From Promethearchaeota archaeon (GTDB taxonomy: Archaea > Asgardarchaeota > Lokiarchaeia > Sigynarchaeales > SOKP01): a stretch of 41,504 nucleotides of DNA. A program made the position numbers and the translations under genes. The stretch lies in assembly GCA_019057775.1 (NCBI GenBank), contig JAHLWT010000102.1, positions 1 through 41,504 of the forward strand, read 5' to 3'. Of the stretch, positions 18,520-27,712 are shown piece after piece (the first letter of the stretch is position 1; each line of letters opens with the position of its first letter). The notes beneath the pieces are model-generated. The model was not told the DNA's origin and searched no databases. It saw only the letters and a program-made list of their open reading frames with translations.

Positions 18520-19105
18520 GATACTCCAAACTATTTTAGATGTTGCGTCCCACCTTAAGATTAAAATTGCTGTAATTGGAGGTTTAGCTCTTCCTGCTTA
18601 TAATGTAGCGAGAACAACGCTAGATATTGATATCTGTATTAAGATAGAATCTCAGAAGCAATTAAATCTCTTCGTAAAAGGTCTAAAGGAAAATAAGATA
18701 AATACAAAACAAAAACCAAAAATAGATCATGATTTATTTACTGTATTTGGAGAGCGTAGTGAAGCAGAAATATGGTTAAAACCCTGCGATGCTTTCCAAT
18801 GGGATGACCAAATGATTGAAAAACTACACCTTTTTTTTGGAGATGTTAAAGTATTAGCCGTTGAAGATTACTTATTAACGAAACTAGCGAGAAGTGATCG
18901 TAGTGCAGTCGACATTGACGATGTATTGAAAATTATAATTGCTAATAAAGACTCACTGGATTGGAAATATTTTCAATTTCGCCTTAATTGGGAAAGTCTT
19001 GAAAACGATTTTAAGGATATAATTAAAGCTTTTGAATTAGATGCCAATAATAATGTTAGAAGTATATCGAGTGATATTTTAAATAAATTCAAGAATCCTC
19101 TTTAG
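18503..19105 (+). CDS. Nucleotidyltransferase-fold protein (AbiEii/DUF6036-like)
   Basis: A 200-residue protein. The N-terminal motif 'IAVIGGLALPAYNVARTTLD' followed by 'IDIC' gives the GG...R.T.DIDI pattern of minimal nucleotidyltransferases, with two metal-binding Asp in 'LDIDI'. The second half has 'VEDYLLTKLAR', 'DIDDVL' and 'WKYFQ', the helical tail seen in DUF6036/AbiEii-type proteins. The TTG start at 18503 overlaps the preceding small gene. Such proteins act as toxins or as tRNA/nucleotide-modifying enzymes; which applies is not visible. The chimeric remnant at 15727-16010 carries the tail of a related protein. Confidence 0.75.
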   Translation: MKLISRILQTILDVASHLKIKIAVIGGLALPAYNVARTTLDIDICIKIESQKQLNLFVKGLKENKINTKQKPKIDHDLFTVFGERSEAEIWLKPCDAFQWDDQMIEKLHLFFGDVKVLAVEDYLLTKLARSDRSAVDIDDVLKIIIANKDSLDWKYFQFRLNWESLENDFKDIIKAFELDANNNVRSISSDILNKFKNPL

Positions 19106-19331
19106 AAATAGCACCTTCAACAATAAATATTTTATACTCTATTATACGATTAGGAATTTTTTCATCCTTTAAATTAGTCTTTAAAATCTAAAAATATTAG
19201 CTATAAGCTATAGATTATAATAAGGCTTATATTAGATTGGGAAAAATTGAGTTAAAAAGCCTTTTTTTATAGATTATAAATATTCGCCTATAAGAAGATA
19301 GTATAAAGGCATAGAATACCAAAGATTATCG

Positions 19332-20375
19332 TTAATAAAACCCTAATTTTTCTGTTATTGCTTTTGCTAACCCTAAATTTCTAATGGCCATCTTTTTCGG
19401 CTCCCATGGCCATTCACATCCTGCTGCATACATATAAAGCCCTCCAGTCTTCCCTGCTTCTAGTGTTTTAGTTATTTCATGGATAACTTCTACAACAGAG
19501 TAACTAGAGCTACCTAAAATTTGCGTATTTGTGTTTCCACGAATGCAGTTATTAGTCCCACACTTTTCTTTTGCTTTTTTCAAATCGACTTGATAGTCAA
19601 AATCTATAATAGCTGCATCTGAATTTGAGATTAATTTGATCATATCTCTTCCCTCTTTATCAACAATATCATTATCACCACAAACGTGATATAACACTGG
19701 TACATTTTTTTGAATATAAGTGAACAACTCTTTCGTTGCATCTAAACAGCATTTTTCATATCTCATGGGACCAATTTGGGATATTGCAGAATCGCCTGCC
19801 CCAACAATGTCTGCTCCTGCTTCAATTTGCAATTTAGAGAATTCCTTTTGTATGGGTAAAATTCTATTAATTAATCCCTTTATTATTTCTACCCAATTAG
19901 GTTTTCTACACTCAAGAAGAATGTTAACTAATCCAAACAAACAGCAAATTTCTGCGAAGGGTGCTTCAACCCAACCTACTATACATTGATTGCCATCCAC
20001 CATTTCAGAGAATTTTTTAACTGCATTAACCCTATTCATGATTCTTTGATTTTCGATTAAATTAGGAGTTTTGATTGACTCAAAATCTTCAATTTTGATG
20101 TAACTTTTAGCAACTGGGGTATGACTTTCCCAATTGATCTTAACACCCCACGCGTTTGCTTCTCTATAGGCATCTGTTGATACATTCACGTGGTCAATTC
20201 CAAAAAATTCAGCACATTTAATTTGTGAATCTACTAAAACATCTGGTTTTTGGCAATAATCATGAGTGTAATCTACATTTGCTAATGATGCAGCCATATG
20301 CATTATGAAAGGATTAAACGGTATTTTTTCCGGAATGCCTTTAATTGCTGAAAGTGTTAAGTCCCTTGAGTTCAT
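19332..20375 (-). CDS. Uroporphyrinogen decarboxylase-fold methyltransferase (MtaA/MtbA-like)
   Basis: A 347-residue TIM-barrel protein. The zinc site typical of corrinoid:CoM-type methyltransferases is visible as His230-X-Cys232 (YHVCGD) with a distant Cys320 (AAGCEWP), which distinguishes it from true haem-pathway UroD. It should move a methyl group between a corrinoid protein and a thiol or cofactor; no corrinoid protein is adjacent. A truncated paralogue lies at 17528-17775. The gene begins with the same 14 nt (ATGAACTCAAGGGA) as the transporter gene upstream. Confidence 0.85.
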   Translation of the reverse strand: MNSRDLTLSAIKGIPEKIPFNPFIMHMAASLANVDYTHDYCQKPDVLVDSQIKCAEFFGIDHVNVSTDAYREANAWGVKINWESHTPVAKSYIKIEDFESIKTPNLIENQRIMNRVNAVKKFSEMVDGNQCIVGWVEAPFAEICCLFGLVNILLECRKPNWVEIIKGLINRILPIQKEFSKLQIEAGADIVGAGDSAISQIGPMRYEKCCLDATKELFTYIQKNVPVLYHVCGDNDIVDKEGRDMIKLISNSDAAIIDFDYQVDLKKAKEKCGTNNCIRGNTNTQILGSSSYSVVEVIHEITKTLEAGKTGGLYMYAAGCEWPWEPKKMAIRNLGLAKAITEKLGFY

Positions 20376-20534
20376 AGCTCAATAAAGATTTTTGAAATAT
20401 ACTAATAAGTTTCAATTATATTGTTATTAGTATTTTAGCTAAAATCCAATATAAATTTATATTCATTTAATAGAATATTAAAATAAGATTTTTTAATGAA
20501 AGAATGAATTTCATATTAAATTGAAATTATAAAC

Positions 20535-21956
20535 CTACAATCCCATTTCTCGTAATTTCTTCATGATTACTCGCTTTTTGTTTCCTTTCAAATCATACCC
20601 TTTAGAAAATATTAACGCTCCTATTATGCAAAATAAAAAAGGAAAAAGTCCTTGGATTAAGCGAAGTCCAAGTAATGCTTCAGCACTATGTATCAGATTA
20701 TTCGGGTTATAAAATGAGATCGAATGAATTATTGCGACAATAAAACTTTGAATTATTGATACAGAAATGCGAAGGAAGAAGTTTCTAAAACCTATTAATG
20801 TAGCTTCATGATGTTTTTTATTCTTTACTGTAATCTCATCATAACAATCAGCGAAAACAGGGGATAACATAATTGTAAACATAGCAGCTGATATTCCTGT
20901 CAAAAAGTTAACTATATAGAATCCAAAAATATTTGAAACAAAAGAATATAACAATAAACTAAATCCGAAAGATAATAAACCAACTGTATATAAACGGGAA
21001 TGTCCAATTTGTTTCGCAACGTAAATCCATATAGGCATTGTTGTTATGGAAGCGAATAACATAAAAATTGATCCTATTGTTCTGATAAATTGATCCTCTC
21101 GTAAAACATCATCAACAAAATTAATAGTATTCATGCTCATTAACCCCAATGCTATCATAAAAGAAATATAAGTTAAGATAGCTAACATGAAATTTTTTTG
21201 TTTAATCGCCATTTTCATTGTCCAAATGAAGGATTTTTTCTCTACCGTTTCATAACCTAGAATAAAGCGTTCTTTTATCTCAAGTGTTTCTTTCGAACCA
21301 GGGATGAAAATCGCTAGGGAAACTCCCAATATTATGAAACTTAAAAAAGCGGCTATTGTAAACGTAGATGGATTCCCAGGAACAATAATTTGTGACCATA
21401 GTGTTATTGTTAAAAAATTTGCTATAAAAATAAATATTTGAGTTATCATACCCGCCTTCCTTCGGATGGATTCACCTCGGAAATGAGCGGGAAAAGCTCC
21501 AAATGAATGTGTTTGAAAAAGCGAATTAGAAATATCATATAATAAGACCATAATTAAATAATATAATAGAATGGGAAATATGCTTTCTACGCCTGTTATG
21601 TTTGGAGGGGTGAAGATTAAGAAAAAGAAAATAATTGTTGGAATACCTCCTATGAGAATCCAAGGGGAGTGAAATCCTAATTTTTTTGTCCATTTATTTG
21701 GCCTATCGGTAAGATAACCTATAACCGGGCTACTTACCATACTGAAAATAGTAAAAATCACATTCGTTACTGCCAGATAAATTGGCCATAAGTTTGTAAT
21801 ATCCATTAACCCCAGTTCGCTCTCGTAATAATGCCAAACAAAGTTATTAAAGGCAACAATTAGAAAACCATTAAAGAAATAACCCATAGAAAACATTATC
21901 ATCTTCAATGTACTCGGGTCTTCATTGTTGTTTGGTTGTGATTCCCTTGAGTTCAT
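20535..21956 (-). CDS. GPH-family (MFS_2) sugar/cation symporter
   Basis: A 473-residue membrane protein with about 12 predicted helices and the GPH hallmark 'SSPVIGYLTDRPNKWTKKLG' after helix 2 (family pattern 'D.p.G..sDr...r.G..r'). It likely takes up glycosides, oligosaccharides or another small solute with a cation. It precedes the UroD-type gene on the same strand with about 160 bp between. Glycosidase genes occur at 39-41 kb, so a sugar role is plausible but not shown. Confidence 0.85.
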   Translation of the reverse strand: MNSRESQPNNNEDPSTLKMIMFSMGYFFNGFLIVAFNNFVWHYYESELGLMDITNLWPIYLAVTNVIFTIFSMVSSPVIGYLTDRPNKWTKKLGFHSPWILIGGIPTIIFFFLIFTPPNITGVESIFPILLYYLIMVLLYDISNSLFQTHSFGAFPAHFRGESIRRKAGMITQIFIFIANFLTITLWSQIIVPGNPSTFTIAAFLSFIILGVSLAIFIPGSKETLEIKERFILGYETVEKKSFIWTMKMAIKQKNFMLAILTYISFMIALGLMSMNTINFVDDVLREDQFIRTIGSIFMLFASITTMPIWIYVAKQIGHSRLYTVGLLSFGFSLLLYSFVSNIFGFYIVNFLTGISAAMFTIMLSPVFADCYDEITVKNKKHHEATLIGFRNFFLRISVSIIQSFIVAIIHSISFYNPNNLIHSAEALLGLRLIQGLFPFLFCIIGALIFSKGYDLKGNKKRVIMKKLREMGL

Positions 21957-22080
21957 AATAATTTCATAACTTTTATTTATGAATTCCGATTCAACTAATT
22001 TTAAATCCTTATGTTTAATTAATAAATTTAATCAAAATATCTTTCTATTACTTATAAAACCATATCTTTTAACCTTTACA

Positions 22081-22128
22081 TTATTTCTGGTTTTTCTTTC
22101 CTTTCAAATCATACTCTTTATTAGATAC
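22081..22128 (-). pseudogene. Remnant of a GPH transporter C-terminus
   Basis: Sixteen codons reading 'VSNKEYDLKGKKNQK' plus stop match the 'SKGYDLKGNKK' tail of the transporter at 20535-21956, with 20+ nearly identical bases. Nothing of the body is present upstream, so this is a short tail remnant of a lost paralogue, or chance similarity. Confidence 0.35.
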
Positions 22129-22182
22129 CTATGAATGTTTTCGAGAAGAATACCTAAAAATGAGCTTTAAAGCAAAATTTTG

Positions 22183-22200
22183 AAAAGTTATATAACTTTT
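22183..22200. promoter_or_regulatory. 18-bp perfect palindrome around a TATA core
   Basis: AAAAGTTATATAACTTTT is a perfect inverted repeat centred on TATATA, 29 bp before the ATG at 22230. It fits a TATA box embedded in an operator of a dimeric regulator for the ferredoxin/molybdoenzyme pair. Confidence 0.45.
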
Positions 22201-22229
22201 AAATTGAATTAAAAGAAAATAATATTAGT

Positions 22230-23342
22230 ATGTTAAAGAAAGATTCCTATACAAATTTGATAAATCATCTAAAAGACTGGATTTTAGGATTACCAAATTC
22301 TAAGGAATTACTGCCATTAATTGAATTATGTTTCACTCCAGATGAAGCTGACTTACTCTCGAAAATTCCTTTCTTATTACACACTGCTGAACAACTTTCT
22401 GAGAAACTAAGTATCCCTGTTAAAAAACTTACAAAAAGATTGGAAAAACTAACTAAAAAAGGCATGTTATTTCGTGTAGAGGGAACTTCTGGCATTAAAT
22501 ACTCACTCAATGACTCGCTGTTCATTTTCTATCGTTCTATTGGATGGAAGGGTAAAGATAATAAATTTAATCGCGAGATATCCCCTTATTTAAATCGGTA
22601 TTATATTGAAACTTATGCAAAAGAGTTTGTAGGACATGAAACTCAAGGACTGCGCGCAATTCCTATAAATGAAACCATACGTGATACACGTCAAGTCATG
22701 CCATATGAAGATATAATAAAAGTAATAGATAATTTTAAGTATTATTCTGTGTCATACTGTCCTTGTAGTCATAGACATAACCTTGATCCTAATTTTGATG
22801 ATTGTGAACATGATTTAGAGAGATGCCTACATTTTGATAAACTTGGTAAATATTGTGTAGAACAAGGCTTCGGTAGAGAAATTACTAAAGAAGAAACATT
22901 AAAAATATTAAAAAAAGCTGCTGATTCGGGGTTGGTTCATGGAATCTCTAATACTGAAGGAAGAATGGATACGATATGCAATTGTTGTTCATGTTGTTGC
23001 TTATTCTTAGAATCTGTTGTGAAAATGCCAGGAATCCTACCACGAGGACACCAACCATCAAATTATATCCGTGAAATAGACGAAGAAAAGTGTATTATAT
23101 GTGGCATTTGCGCTAGAGCATGTCCAATGGAAGCTCTTGAAGTTAAATATAAAAAATTGCTATTTAATCCAGAACGGTGCCTAGGATGCGGCATTTGCGT
23201 CCATAAATGTAAACAAAACGCAACATTTTTAATACATCGTGATGGAGAACAAGATTTTCCAAAAGATCCTAGGGAACAGGCAATAAGATTCCTTAAGGAA
23301 AGAGGTAAAAATCCTCAGGAAATTTTCAAGAAAAATTTATAA
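22230..23342 (+). CDS. Winged-helix / multi-[4Fe-4S] ferredoxin protein
   Basis: A 370-residue soluble protein. Residues about 35-95 form a winged helix-turn-helix ('LHTAEQLSEKLSIPVKKLTK'). The middle has Cys-rich segments: 'YCPCSHRH', 'DCEHDLERC' and the dense 'CNCCSCCC'. The C-terminus has two classical [4Fe-4S] ferredoxin motifs, CIICGICARACP and CLGCGICVHKC. It sits 66 bp before a molybdopterin oxidoreductase on the same strand, so it is probably its electron-transfer partner. The N-terminal DNA-binding-like fold may instead be a structural module, as in related bacterial proteins. Start ATG follows the palindromic promoter. Confidence 0.75.
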   Translation: MLKKDSYTNLINHLKDWILGLPNSKELLPLIELCFTPDEADLLSKIPFLLHTAEQLSEKLSIPVKKLTKRLEKLTKKGMLFRVEGTSGIKYSLNDSLFIFYRSIGWKGKDNKFNREISPYLNRYYIETYAKEFVGHETQGLRAIPINETIRDTRQVMPYEDIIKVIDNFKYYSVSYCPCSHRHNLDPNFDDCEHDLERCLHFDKLGKYCVEQGFGREITKEETLKILKKAADSGLVHGISNTEGRMDTICNCCSCCCLFLESVVKMPGILPRGHQPSNYIREIDEEKCIICGICARACPMEALEVKYKKLLFNPERCLGCGICVHKCKQNATFLIHRDGEQDFPKDPREQAIRFLKERGKNPQEIFKKNL

Positions 23343-23408
23343 TGAGAAAAAATTGAACTATGAATATATAAAAGAGTATAATAAAATAAATCAAATATGA
23401 GATAAATT

Positions 23409-25496
23409 ATGAGTATTAAAACTGTTAGAACATTATGTTTTGAATGTCACTCCCGTTGTGGAGTTCTCCTTGAAGTTGAAAATGGAAAAATAATTGGCAT
23501 TAAGGGAGATAAAGATCATCCCTTTAGTCATGGTTATACTTGCCCAAAAGGTCGAGCTGTTAGAGAAATCATTTACCATACTGATAGAATTACGCATCCG
23601 CTGAAAAGAATAGGGGAGAAGGGAGAAGGAAAATTTGAAAAAATATCTTGGGATGATGCCCTTGATATCATTTCAAAGCGATTACTGGAAACCCGAGAAC
23701 AATTTGGTGCCGAATCGGTAGTTTTTGGTGGAGGCACTACACGGGGTTTTCGACCTTGGATTTTTCGTTTTGCGGGACTTTTCGGAACTCCTAATTATTA
23801 TGGTCCCGTCAACTATAGTGGAGGACCTTTAGCTTTAGGAATTATTTCTGTAGCTAGAATCGGATGTTTTCCTCCTGATTTTGCTAATAGTAAATGTATA
23901 GTATTATGGGCCCATAATCCTGAACAGAGCTTACATGGACTTTTCATGTATGATATTAATCAGGCTCTTAAATCTGGGGCAAAACTTATAGTAGTTGATC
24001 CACGGGGAACCGTTCTTGCCAAAAAAGCGGATCATTGGCTTCCTGTTAGGCCAGGAACCGATGTTGCTCTAGTATTATGTTTTATTCATGTAATTATAGA
24101 GAATGAGCTTTATGATAAAGATTTTGTTGAAAATTGGACAGAAGGATTTGATCAGCTACGCGAACACGTTTCTTCTTTCACTCCAGATCGAGTTGCTGAG
24201 ATCACGTGGATTTCAGCAGATTTAATTAAAGAAGCGGCATTTACGTTTGCAAAAACAAAACCAGGCGCTATAACACCGGGAATTGGAGGTGCATGTCAAT
24301 CTACCAACTCTTATGATCTCAATCGTGCTTTAATGATCTTAACTGTAATTACTGGGAATTTAGATGTAATAGGAGGAAATATGGAATACAGAACCCCACT
24401 AGGAGATAGAGCCATCTATGGCGGTGATTTTGCACTATCTGCATCAGTATCCAGAAAGCAATGGCGAAAGAAATTAGGAACAAAACGTTATCCATTCTTA
24501 AGCATGATAAACTCATTATTACCACCAGAGTTGGTGTGGGAAGCTATTTTAGAAGAGAAACCTTACCCCGTTAAAGTAATAGGTGCTTTTGGCAGTAATC
24601 CGATGTGTGCTTTTGCAAATTCCCCAAATATCAAAAAGGCTTTAAGTAAATTGGAATTTCTTTTTGTTGCTGAGTATTTTCACACTCCAACAACAGAGAT
24701 GGCAGATATTGTCCTCCCTGCGGCACATTGGACTGAAAGAGATGATGTAGAAGATTTAATGATGAAGAATTGGGTATTCTGTCAACCAAAAGCGGTAGAA
24801 CCAATTCCAGATTGTTGGAGTGAGCCTCATATATTAATTGAACTTGCTAAAAAGATGGGATTTCAAGATTACTGGAAAACTACTGAAGAGCACTTTAACT
24901 ATAGACTTGAACCTATAGGAATGACATTTGAAGAGTTCAAAAAGGTTGGAAAATATGCGGGACCTGTTGAAGAGAAAAGATATATAAAACAGGGGAAATT
25001 TCCATTTGAATCAGGTAAAATTGAACTTTATGGAAAAGGATTTGAAAGTTTTGGAGTACCACCATTACCATATTATCGAGAACCGCCCGAAAGCCCAATT
25101 AGCACGCCTGAGTTGTATAAAGATTTTCCATTGGTACTCACGACAGGTGGTCGAAATATTGCATATTATCATTCAGGTCTTCGGAATATACCTTCTTTAC
25201 ATAAATTATCTCCAGATCCAGAACTTCAGATTCATCCAAAAACCGCAAAAGAGCTTAATATAGGAGAGGGAGAATGGGTTTATCTTATATCACCTCGAGG
25301 TAAAGTTGAAATAAAAATAAAGTATTTTGAAGACATTCACCCTAAAGTAGTACACGCTCCGCATGGGTATTGGTATGGTGTGAAGGATGGATGGAAAAGA
25401 TTGAACATAAATATGCTTACTGATAGTAAACACACTGACCCAGTATCCGCATCGTGCCCCATCAGGGGATTTTTATGCCGTGTCGAGAAGATGTAA
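23409..25496 (+). CDS. Molybdopterin (Mo/W-bisPGD) oxidoreductase, DMSO-reductase superfamily
   Basis: A 695-residue catalytic subunit. The N-terminal [4Fe-4S] ligands are Cys10, Cys13, Cys17 and Cys45 (CFECHSRC...CPKG). 'GTPNYYGPVNYSGGP' at 126-140 aligns with the metal-ligand loop; the position normally Cys or Sec in formate dehydrogenases is Ser137, as in DMSO/TMAO reductases (inference). 'VVDPRGT' and the cofactor-binding C-terminal domain ('GGRNIAYYHSG', 'ASCPIRGFLCRVE') are intact. No Tat signal, so cytoplasmic. Substrate unknown; candidates are an acetylene-hydratase/thiosulfate- or oxyanion-reductase type enzyme. It is paired with the ferredoxin protein upstream. Confidence 0.88.
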   Translation: MSIKTVRTLCFECHSRCGVLLEVENGKIIGIKGDKDHPFSHGYTCPKGRAVREIIYHTDRITHPLKRIGEKGEGKFEKISWDDALDIISKRLLETREQFGAESVVFGGGTTRGFRPWIFRFAGLFGTPNYYGPVNYSGGPLALGIISVARIGCFPPDFANSKCIVLWAHNPEQSLHGLFMYDINQALKSGAKLIVVDPRGTVLAKKADHWLPVRPGTDVALVLCFIHVIIENELYDKDFVENWTEGFDQLREHVSSFTPDRVAEITWISADLIKEAAFTFAKTKPGAITPGIGGACQSTNSYDLNRALMILTVITGNLDVIGGNMEYRTPLGDRAIYGGDFALSASVSRKQWRKKLGTKRYPFLSMINSLLPPELVWEAILEEKPYPVKVIGAFGSNPMCAFANSPNIKKALSKLEFLFVAEYFHTPTTEMADIVLPAAHWTERDDVEDLMMKNWVFCQPKAVEPIPDCWSEPHILIELAKKMGFQDYWKTTEEHFNYRLEPIGMTFEEFKKVGKYAGPVEEKRYIKQGKFPFESGKIELYGKGFESFGVPPLPYYREPPESPISTPELYKDFPLVLTTGGRNIAYYHSGLRNIPSLHKLSPDPELQIHPKTAKELNIGEGEWVYLISPRGKVEIKIKYFEDIHPKVVHAPHGYWYGVKDGWKRLNINMLTDSKHTDPVSASCPIRGFLCRVEKM

Positions 25497-25691
25497 TATC
25501 TTCTTTAAATTATTTTTTTATTTCATACCCAGTTTATGATTTAAATTTACATCCTACTGAATGCAAACATGAAAGATTTAGCTGAATCTCACTAAAAACT
25601 GCATTTATTTAATAGTTTATTATAACAAATTTTTTTAATAAACGAATGAATTTCAATATTAATCTAAATCTACTAACTTAGATGGTTTTTT

Positions 25692-26816
25692 ATTCGATTA
25701 CTTGAATATGAAAGCAAGGAAATTTTTCGAGAATTTAAGATACCTTTAGCGAAAAACATCGTCATTGAAAGGGGAGAGAATGTAGTTGACAAATTGAAGA
25801 AGTTCGCATTTCCAGCTATCGTTAAATCTCAAATAGCAATCGGAAGCAGAAAAAAAGCTGGTTTAATAAAAATTGCTCAAACAACAGAGGAAGCTCTCTC
25901 ATTATGCAATTCATTTTTCCAAAAAGAAGTGGCAGGATTTCGAGTAGAAGCCATATTGGTTGAAGAATTAGTTGATATTGAACAAGAATATTATTGTTCT
26001 ATTGCCTTGGATGCCTCTGGAAGGCAATTCTTTATTATTGCGAGCAAAGAAGGAGGGATAGATATAGAAGAAGTAGCTAAAACAAATCCAAAAGCGATTA
26101 TCAAAGAGAGTTTCTCATACATGGAAGGATTAACGGAAGATTTAGCATTAGAAGTTGCAAATAAATTAGGCTTTACAAATGAATTAATAAAATCTGCAAA
26201 AGACATTTTCTTGAAGTTGTGGAATATTACTAAAAATATTGAAGCTCAATTAGTCGAAATAAATCCTCTCATCCTTACTTCATCTGAATTAATAGCGGTA
26301 GATGGAAAAATGATAATAGATGACGATTCTGCTTTTCGACAGCCTATTGTCAAAAAATTGCAAAAAAAGAAACTTACGGAATTAGAAGCTTCCGCTAAAG
26401 AAGCAGGGTTTTCATTCGTGGAATTAGATGGAGAGATTGGAATTTTAGCTAATGGTGCGGGACTTACAATGGCATTATTAGATGTATTATCAAATATGGG
26501 ATTAAAACCCGCTAATTTTTTGGATGTTGGAGGTGGTGCCAGTAAAGAAAGAGTGTATAAAGCCTTGAAATTACTGTTTGAATTGAATCCAAAGGTAGTT
26601 TTAGTCAATATTTATGGGGGGATTACTCGATGTGATATTGTTGCTGAAGCGATTATCCAAGCCCTTCAGGATTTTGAAAATACACCCCCTATGGTCATAA
26701 GATTAACAGGAACTAGAGATACTGAGGGAATTGCTCTTTTGAATAACGAAAGAATAAATGCCTATCAAGATATCATGAAAGCTGTAAATAGAGTTAAAGA
26801 GGTGTTAAGCAAGTAG
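25692..26816 (+). CDS. sucC: Succinyl-CoA ligase (ADP/GDP-forming), beta subunit
   Basis: An ATP-grasp subunit that, with SucD, interconverts succinyl-CoA and succinate plus NTP. The first standard start codon (TTG, 25794) is internal: the frame upstream encodes the conserved N-terminus 'RLLEYESKEIFREFKIPLAK', which belongs to the family. No ATG, GTG or TTG precedes it in frame, so the likely start is the ATT at 25692 (family start 'M.L.EY..K.IF'). Alternatively, an ATG at 25682 in another frame would read in if the T6 run at 25686-25691 were one base shorter. C-terminal motifs 'GILANGAGLTMALLD', 'FLDVGGGAS' and 'NIYGGITRCDIVA' are complete. It ends directly at the sucD ATG (adjacent TAG-ATG). 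Confidence 0.88.
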   Translation: MRLLEYESKEIFREFKIPLAKNIVIERGENVVDKLKKFAFPAIVKSQIAIGSRKKAGLIKIAQTTEEALSLCNSFFQKEVAGFRVEAILVEELVDIEQEYYCSIALDASGRQFFIIASKEGGIDIEEVAKTNPKAIIKESFSYMEGLTEDLALEVANKLGFTNELIKSAKDIFLKLWNITKNIEAQLVEINPLILTSSELIAVDGKMIIDDDSAFRQPIVKKLQKKKLTELEASAKEAGFSFVELDGEIGILANGAGLTMALLDVLSNMGLKPANFLDVGGGASKERVYKALKLLFELNPKVVLVNIYGGITRCDIVAEAIIQALQDFENTPPMVIRLTGTRDTEGIALLNNERINAYQDIMKAVNRVKEVLSK

Positions 26817-27677
26817 ATGAATATAAGTGAGAACTCTAGAGTCGTAGTCCAAGGCATAACGGGAAATCAGGGCATGTTTCATACAAAACTAATGCTAAAT
26901 TATGGCACGAAAATAGTTGCTGGAGTTACTCCAGGTAAAGGCGGACAAGAAGTTCACAAAATACCTGTGTTTAACGATGTTAAGGAAGCAAAAGAACAGA
27001 CTGGTTGCAATACAAGTATTATATTTGTCCCGGCTAGATTTACTTTTGGAGCTGTTGAAGAGAGTTTGTTGGCTGGAATGAAAACCACATGCATAATTAC
27101 TGAAAATGTTCCAGTTTTCGATATGTTACGACTCGTGGAAATGGCAAAAAAGTATGGGTTGCATATTGTGGGGCCGAATTCTCCAGGGGGTCTGATTCCA
27201 GACAAAATAAAATTGGGAATAATGCCGGGTGATATGTGCCATTTTGGTGATGTGGCTATTATTTCCAAGAGTGGAACCTTATCTTATGAGATTACTAAAG
27301 CAATTGGGAACGCAGGAATTGGAGTTTCTGCATATATTGGAATTGGAGGAGACCCTGTTCGTGGGACAACTATGCTTGAAGCCGTAGAATATTACTCTGA
27401 AGATCCTAATACAAAACTTATTGTCCTAATAGGTGAGATTGGCAGTGACGAAGAAGAAAAAACTGCTGAGTTTATTAAAGAAAATGTGTCAAAACCCATA
27501 GTTGCCTACATAGCAGGGAAAAGTGCTCCTGAAGGTAAAAGAATGGGACATGCAGGAGCTATAATTTCTGGTGAATTTGGGACTGCGCAGGGTAAAATAG
27601 AAGCCCTAAAAGTAGCAGGAGCGTCAATCGCTGATTTACCATGGGATGTCCCTACATTAATTAAAGATTTGACTTAG
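26817..27677 (+). CDS. sucD: Succinyl-CoA ligase, alpha subunit
   Basis: A 286-residue CoA-binding subunit. The N-terminal Rossmann motif 'VQGITGNQGMFHTKLM' is at 11-26, 'GPNSPGG' in the middle, and the phosphorylated catalytic His245 in 'MGHAGAIISG'. Its ATG follows the sucC stop with no gap, so the two are translationally coupled. With ATP-citrate lyase (related enzyme family) just downstream, the locus groups all CoA-ligase-type TCA enzymes. Confidence 0.95.
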   Translation: MNISENSRVVVQGITGNQGMFHTKLMLNYGTKIVAGVTPGKGGQEVHKIPVFNDVKEAKEQTGCNTSIIFVPARFTFGAVEESLLAGMKTTCIITENVPVFDMLRLVEMAKKYGLHIVGPNSPGGLIPDKIKLGIMPGDMCHFGDVAIISKSGTLSYEITKAIGNAGIGVSAYIGIGGDPVRGTTMLEAVEYYSEDPNTKLIVLIGEIGSDEEEKTAEFIKENVSKPIVAYIAGKSAPEGKRMGHAGAIISGEFGTAQGKIEALKVAGASIADLPWDVPTLIKDLT

Positions 27678-27712
27678 AACCGTTATAAAAATTTATAAAC
27701 TAATAGATAATT

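Noticed and set aside
25634..25665. Short similarity between TTTAATAGTTTATTATAAC-like DNA here and 20470-20520.
   Set aside because: Both are AT-rich and the match is interrupted; likely compositional.
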